In this document: in pieces, positions 15,652-18,196 of the stretch
Position numbering within the stretch: position 1 is the first letter of the stretch
Layout of the letters: the number at the start of each line of letters is the position of its first letter
Origin: Lentisphaeria bacterium
GTDB taxonomy: Bacteria > Verrucomicrobiota > Lentisphaeria > Victivallales > UBA1829
Reading direction: 5' to 3'
Assembly: GCA_017456805.1 (NCBI GenBank)
Contig: JAFTIQ010000046.1
Coordinates: 1 to 18,196, forward strand
Length of the DNA stretch: 18,196 bases
The notes under the pieces: generated by a model
The model's database searches: none
Told to the model about the DNA's origin: nothing
Seen by the model: the letters and a program-made list of their open reading frames with translations, nothing else
Made by a program: the position numbers and the translations under genes

Positions 15652-16683
15652 TTATTTGTAATATTTGTTCAGCAAAATATTCCATTTGATCCCGAACAGA
15701 ACACTGTTGGCATTCTGATAGGCACGGTAACGTGTCATGGGATCTGAATTTTTGACAGATTTGATATCTTTGCAAACTTTGGAAACATCTTTTGCAAAGC
15801 TCTTGCTGTCAATGGTTTCGATTTCCAGCAGATACAGTCTGTACTTGTCAGCTTCCGCTTTGACCAGTTCTGCAAGGACATCCATTTTCAGAACGCTGCC
15901 AGTACAGCTGACCAGGATATCTCCGCAGGGGATACACCAGGGAACAGCAGCTTTTGTTTGCAGCAAAGCACCGATCCGGGCGGGATCCAATGCCGTTTTT
16001 CCGTCGGAAAAATAGAGATATCCGAACTTGTCTGTGGCATTATAATTTCCGCCGGGCGAGGATGCCATACCGCGGAATCCTTTTGTCCAGGAAAAACGGG
16101 CATGACAGAATTGCCAGAGGGAACCCGATTTCGGCACACCGTTCAAATCTTCCCAGGGGAAAAAGGCTTCAATATACCAGGCATCTTTTCCGATGGAGGC
16201 AGCAGTCAACGTGCCGATCCCGTTCCAATCATTGAGCGAGACTGCGGCATCCATGCGGCGCATATCTGCAAAAGCACCGTTGGCATTAATGGTGATTTTC
16301 GTATAGCCGATCCCATTTGCAGCGGGGTCAAAATAGAATTCCCCGCAATCATCGGTCCAGATACTTCCATTATCATATTCTGAGATCGTCCGTTTCAAAG
16401 CCGGGATATTATCGTCATAATTCACAACTGCCATATAAAGCCCGGTTTCATCATAAACCATGCGGTAGGTTGTTTTCAAAGCTCCGGGTTTCGGATTGTT
16501 TTTCCAGTACTCATAATAATTCTGATGAACCGGGATTTTTTTCCAGGCATCTTCATCCAGCTTTCCATCGATTGTGATTTTTCCGATCCGGGGACGCACC
16601 TCGTAGAAGGAAAGTTCCCGCATCTGGCAGAACAATACACACGGAATCATCAGAAATCCCGCAACTGACAATAATTTTTTCAA
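15652..16683 (-). CDS. Secreted CBM9-like carbohydrate-binding protein (TTG start)
   Basis: The 343-residue product starts at a TTG. AGGAG (complement of 16692-16696) lies 8 nt before it, and the resulting N-terminus MKKLLSVAGFLMIPCVLFC is a textbook signal peptide. The longer GTG start at 16692 would overlap the Shine-Dalgarno site and is unlikely. After cleavage, residues about 28-230 show the CBM9/DOMON-like pattern KITIDGKLDEDAWKK, MVYDETGLYMAV, WTDDCGEFYFDP and AWYIEAFFPWEDL. These sandwiches bind sugars and often accompany exported glycosidases. The tail (about 230-343) is helical with scattered cysteines and has no known motif. The VLFC context is a poor lipobox, so ordinary secretion is more likely than lipidation. 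It lies 30 nt after the pseudopilin gene and 21 nt before the GH42-like gene. Confidence 0.83.
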   Translation of the reverse strand: MKKLLSVAGFLMIPCVLFCQMRELSFYEVRPRIGKITIDGKLDEDAWKKIPVHQNYYEYWKNNPKPGALKTTYRMVYDETGLYMAVVNYDDNIPALKRTISEYDNGSIWTDDCGEFYFDPAANGIGYTKITINANGAFADMRRMDAAVSLNDWNGIGTLTAASIGKDAWYIEAFFPWEDLNGVPKSGSLWQFCHARFSWTKGFRGMASSPGGNYNATDKFGYLYFSDGKTALDPARIGALLQTKAAVPWCIPCGDILVSCTGSVLKMDVLAELVKAEADKYRLYLLEIETIDSKSFAKDVSKVCKDIKSVKNSDPMTRYRAYQNANSVLFGIKWNILLNKYYK

Positions 16684-16691
16684 ATCAAACA

Positions 16692-16696
16692 CTCCT
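16692..16696 (-). promoter_or_regulatory. Shine-Dalgarno site that fixes the TTG start at 16683
   Basis: AGGAG reads on the minus strand from 16696 to 16692, then 8 nt, then TTG-AAA-AAA. The competing GTG (16692-16690) shares its first base with this site, so it cannot use it. Confidence 0.8.
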
Positions 16697-16713
16697 TGCT
16701 TTTTGATATCAGA

Positions 16714-17514
16714 TCAAAGCCCTTCAATGGTACTCTGACGTTTATCCGGTTTTTCCCCGCGGACAAACCAGGTGTTATTATTTGTTGAAACCGCTTTTCC
16801 GAAAGCTTCCCAGCTGGGGATTCTGTAAAAGGTTCTGTTTTCTGCATGACCGTCAAAGAAAACAGCATTTGCGGATTTATTATGAATGTAATTGGTCTGC
16901 AATGTATTTGTGGAATAGTTAACATCAACGGTTCCTGCTGCAACGGACCAAACGGCATGTCCCCAGTTTTCAACGGAAAGAGCCCCTCTGGAAGGCGCAG
17001 GGATCTGACCGATCTTCTGTCTTGCCTTATGATAGTACTGAGTTGTCTGTCCACGGATCGCATGATCATTAAGCCCGTATGTAAAGTTGATCCAGCTTGT
17101 GCCCTGGGCTGTTTTTGAACGGTCAATAATGACACGGGAAACAGGGCAGGCTGTAAGATTTTTATTAGCGGACAATTGATACGCATTGTACAAAGAAGTT
17201 TGAACATACCAATGTCCTTTATTCGGTTCTCCGCCATAAGAATGATACGCCGAGGGGGCAATATCATCATTATCGACAGCATACTGCAAATAAATACTTC
17301 CCTGTTGTTTGATATTGGAAAGACAATTGTTTTTCAGAGCGTTTGCTCTTGCATTGTTGAGAGCCGGCAGCAGCATCCCTGCAAGGATCGCAATGATTGC
17401 AATTACTACAAGAAGTTCGATGAGGGTAAAGCTGAACAGCTTTACCCGCCCATGGGCGGACCGGGTGGATTCAGTACGACGTATTTTTCTAAAGAAAAGG
17501 TCTTTCTGTGCCAT
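16714..17514 (-). CDS. Type II secretion-type pseudopilin, H-X9-DG family
   Basis: This 266-residue protein has a 28-residue leader, then the class III signal FTLIELLVV (from F29, with the essential Glu at mature position 5, E33) and a hydrophobic helix to about 49 ending in LPALNNAR. Prepilin peptidase would cut before F29; the usual Gly at -1 is replaced by Ser. The globular domain ends in the exact H-X9-D-G motif (H211 to D221-G222), typical of the very large pseudopilin families of Lentisphaerota and Planctomycetota (DUF1559-like group). Function in these families is unknown; they may form surface or periplasmic pseudopili, possibly displaying or exporting glycan-active proteins. AAGGA lies 8 nt before the ATG. 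It is the first gene of the six-gene minus-strand operon, which ties it to the exported CBM9-like and GH42-like proteins. Confidence 0.9.
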   Translation of the reverse strand: MAQKDLFFRKIRRTESTRSAHGRVKLFSFTLIELLVVIAIIAILAGMLLPALNNARANALKNNCLSNIKQQGSIYLQYAVDNDDIAPSAYHSYGGEPNKGHWYVQTSLYNAYQLSANKNLTACPVSRVIIDRSKTAQGTSWINFTYGLNDHAIRGQTTQYYHKARQKIGQIPAPSRGALSVENWGHAVWSVAAGTVDVNYSTNTLQTNYIHNKSANAVFFDGHAENRTFYRIPSWEAFGKAVSTNNNTWFVRGEKPDKRQSTIEGL

Positions 17515-17544
17515 TTTTCTCTTCCTTTCGCTGTTTTTTTTGTA

Positions 17545-17739
17545 GAGGTAATTTCAAAAGTCCGGCAAAATTTGGTTGAAAAGAGATTGCTGATGAGCTG
17601 GAAATGGTAGTTTGAGCGTGGCTACTCAGCTTGTCCTCCGTAGCTTCAGCGAAGGAGGATGAGTAACCACCGAAAACGCTCCATTTTCAGATCTCTGCAA
17701 GAATTTTCAGACATTTTTGAAGACTTTTGAAATCACCTC
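17545..17739 (+). repeat. MITE-like palindromic repeat, complete copy 2
   Basis: This 195-bp element is bounded by terminal inverted repeats GAGGTAATTTCAAAAGTC (17545-17562) and GACTTTTGAAATCACCTC (17722-17739), matching at 17 of 18 bases. It is flanked on both sides by TGTA (17541-17544 and 17740-17743), a candidate 4-bp target duplication. The interior is an imperfect palindrome, for example TGGAAATGG..GGCTACTC against GAGTAACC..CCATTTTC, topped by a TCCTCC/GGAGGA hairpin (17634-17659). Read from the minus-strand promoter, it would form a long hairpin in the leader of the pseudopilin operon. It encodes no protein. Confidence 0.85.
17628..17659 (+). repeat. Apical hairpin module present only in copy 2
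   Basis: The 32-base module replaces 2 bases (60-61) of copy 1. It holds TCCTCC (17634-17639), an inner GCT/AGC pair around TC, and GGAGGA (17654-17659). Its exact presence or absence at the tip of the palindrome suggests it can be gained or lost as a unit. Confidence 0.7.
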
Positions 17740-17767
17740 TGTATTTTGTAAAAAAGTTTTCGGTTCA

Positions 17768-17796
17768 ATTATACCACAATTTCAGCGATTTGTCAA
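17768..17796 (-). promoter_or_regulatory. Perfect-consensus sigma70 promoter for the minus-strand operon
   Basis: On the minus strand TTGACA (17796-17791), a 17-nt spacer and TATAAT (17773-17768) match the bacterial housekeeping consensus at all 12 bases. Transcription would start near 17761 and cross the whole repeat before the pseudopilin ATG at 17514, giving a leader of about 250 nt. The 407-bp stretch 17515-17921 between the pseudopilin and tRNA genes thus holds the repeat, this promoter, an AT-rich stretch (17797-17880) without recognisable features, and the tRNA promoter. Confidence 0.88.
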
Positions 17797-17881
17797 TAGC
17801 TGATAAATAAATATTAAACTGATTTTTTTTTGAATTTATCTGTTCGGATAATTTTTTTCTGAAGATTTTTCAAAATACAGG

Positions 17882-17909
17882 TTGAAAAATTTAAAATGTG
17901 AAATATATT
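17882..17909 (+). promoter_or_regulatory. Candidate promoter of tRNA-Arg
   Basis: TTGAAA (17882-17887), a 16-nt spacer and TATATT (17904-17909) lie 12 nt before the mature tRNA 5' end. It is divergent from the pseudopilin-operon promoter. Confidence 0.6.
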
Positions 17910-17921
17910 ATTGAATTGCGT

Positions 17922-17998
17922 GCACTCGTAGCTCAATTGGATAGAGCGCCACCCTCCGGAGGTGGAGGTTGTGGGTTCGACCCCCGCCGAGTGCACCA
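17922..17998 (+). tRNA. tRNA-Arg (anticodon CCG)
   Basis: The full cloverleaf is visible: acceptor GCACTCG/CGAGTGC (17922-17928 with 17988-17994), D stem GCTC/GAGC, anticodon stem CCACC/GGTGG around the loop CTCCGGA with anticodon CCG, T stem GTGGG/CCCGC with loop TTCGACC, discriminator A (17995) and an encoded CCA (17996-17998). It reads the CGG arginine codon, which is frequent in the neighbouring genes. A run of eight T (17999-18006) follows directly and may help end transcription. Confidence 0.97.
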
Positions 17999-18016
17999 TT
18001 TTTTTTGAATCTGAAA

Positions 18017-18048
18017 GGGCTGTTGCAAAACCTGAAATTTGAAAGCCC
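18017..18048. repeat. Possible insertion-sequence end remnant or small hairpin
   Basis: GGGCTGTTGCAAAA (18017-18030) resembles terminal inverted repeats of several transposase families. GGGCT (18017-18021) and AGCCC (18044-18048) can also pair. No transposase is in the window, so this is only a resemblance. Confidence 0.25.
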
Positions 18049-18066
18049 ATTTTCATACGGAGAAAA

Positions 18067-18196
18067 CGGAGTGTACTGAGTGTACGGAGGCTTTTTTGGT
18101 TATTACCGACCGATTTCTCAAAAGAAATAAAAATTTTTCTCTTGGGTAACGGTTGTTTTAATTACCAAACCACCTCCGTAATCTCTGTAAACTCCG
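18067..18196. repeat. Second family of imperfect palindrome, running to the window end
   Basis: The left arm from 18067 (CGGAGTGTACTGAGTGTACG then GAGG) matches the reverse complement of the last 24 bases at 20 of 24 positions. TTTGGTTATTA in the left arm continues the match against TTTGGTAATTA in the right arm. The spacer is AT-rich. ACGGAG units recur at 18057, 18066 and 18084. The stretch 17999-18196 has no gene. Confidence 0.65.

Noticed and set aside
16684..16692. GTG start for the CBM9-like protein
   Set aside because: It shares a base with the AGGAG site, leaving no spacer; the TTG at 16683 fits both spacing and signal peptide.
17545..17739. Integron attC site or retron-type RNA
   Set aside because: The palindrome lacks attC core sites (GTTRRRY/RYYYAAC at the ends) and no integrase or reverse transcriptase is nearby.
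17814..18056. An 80-residue minus-strand frame containing SAGVEPTTSTSGGW
   Set aside because: This is the well-known false protein made by translating the reverse strand of a tRNA gene; the matching part is the complement of tRNA-Arg 17922-17998.
1..18196. CRISPR array, phage genes, toxin-antitoxin or restriction genes
   Set aside because: I saw no regularly spaced short repeats and no protein with motifs of these systems.

Overview
The window reads like a fragment of a Lentisphaerota (Victivallis-like) genome. This is an inference from three things: a classic short pseudopilin with an FTLIELL N-terminus and an exact H-X9-DG motif, a dense run of unusual glycosidases with no SusC/SusD pair, and heavy use of CGG, GGA and CCG codons. 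No marker gene is present to prove it.

Layout: a truncated copy of a palindromic, MITE-like repeat (1-141) lies just upstream of a plus-strand block. That block holds a GH4 enzyme (175-1512) with its own terminator, then a promoter (1743-1770) driving a sialidase-fold Asp-box protein (1808-2956), a Gfo/Idh/MocA oxidoreductase (2966-3979), a PHP-domain phosphoesterase (4112-4774) and a TIM-barrel glycosidase-like protein (4789-6273). A bidirectional terminator (6285-6329) separates it from a convergent minus-strand block of six closely spaced genes read from 17514 down to 6343: pseudopilin, secreted CBM9-like protein, large secreted GH42-like protein, secreted protein of unknown function, GH39-like enzyme, and a 1145-residue multidomain protein. 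The minus-strand block appears to start from a perfect-consensus sigma70-type promoter (17768-17796). Its roughly 250-nt leader contains a complete second copy of the repeat (17545-17739). Upstream and divergent is a tRNA-Arg(CCG) gene (17922-17998). The window ends in another imperfect palindrome (about 18067-18196).

Working model (inference): this is a two-arm glycan utilisation locus. The minus-strand arm begins with surface or exported components (pseudopilin, CBM9-like protein, GH42-like enzyme, unknown secreted protein) and ends with two enzymes that have no export signal. The plus-strand arm encodes only proteins without signal peptides: a redox-type GH4 glycosidase, an NAD(P)-dependent sugar oxidoreductase, an Asp-box hydrolase or lyase, a glycosidase-like protein and a PHP hydrolase, which would process imported sugars. 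No transporter or regulator is encoded here.

Two translation starts differ from the longest-ORF choice. The CBM9-like protein most likely starts at a TTG (16683) and the 1145-residue protein at a GTG (9780); both have a well-placed Shine-Dalgarno sequence.
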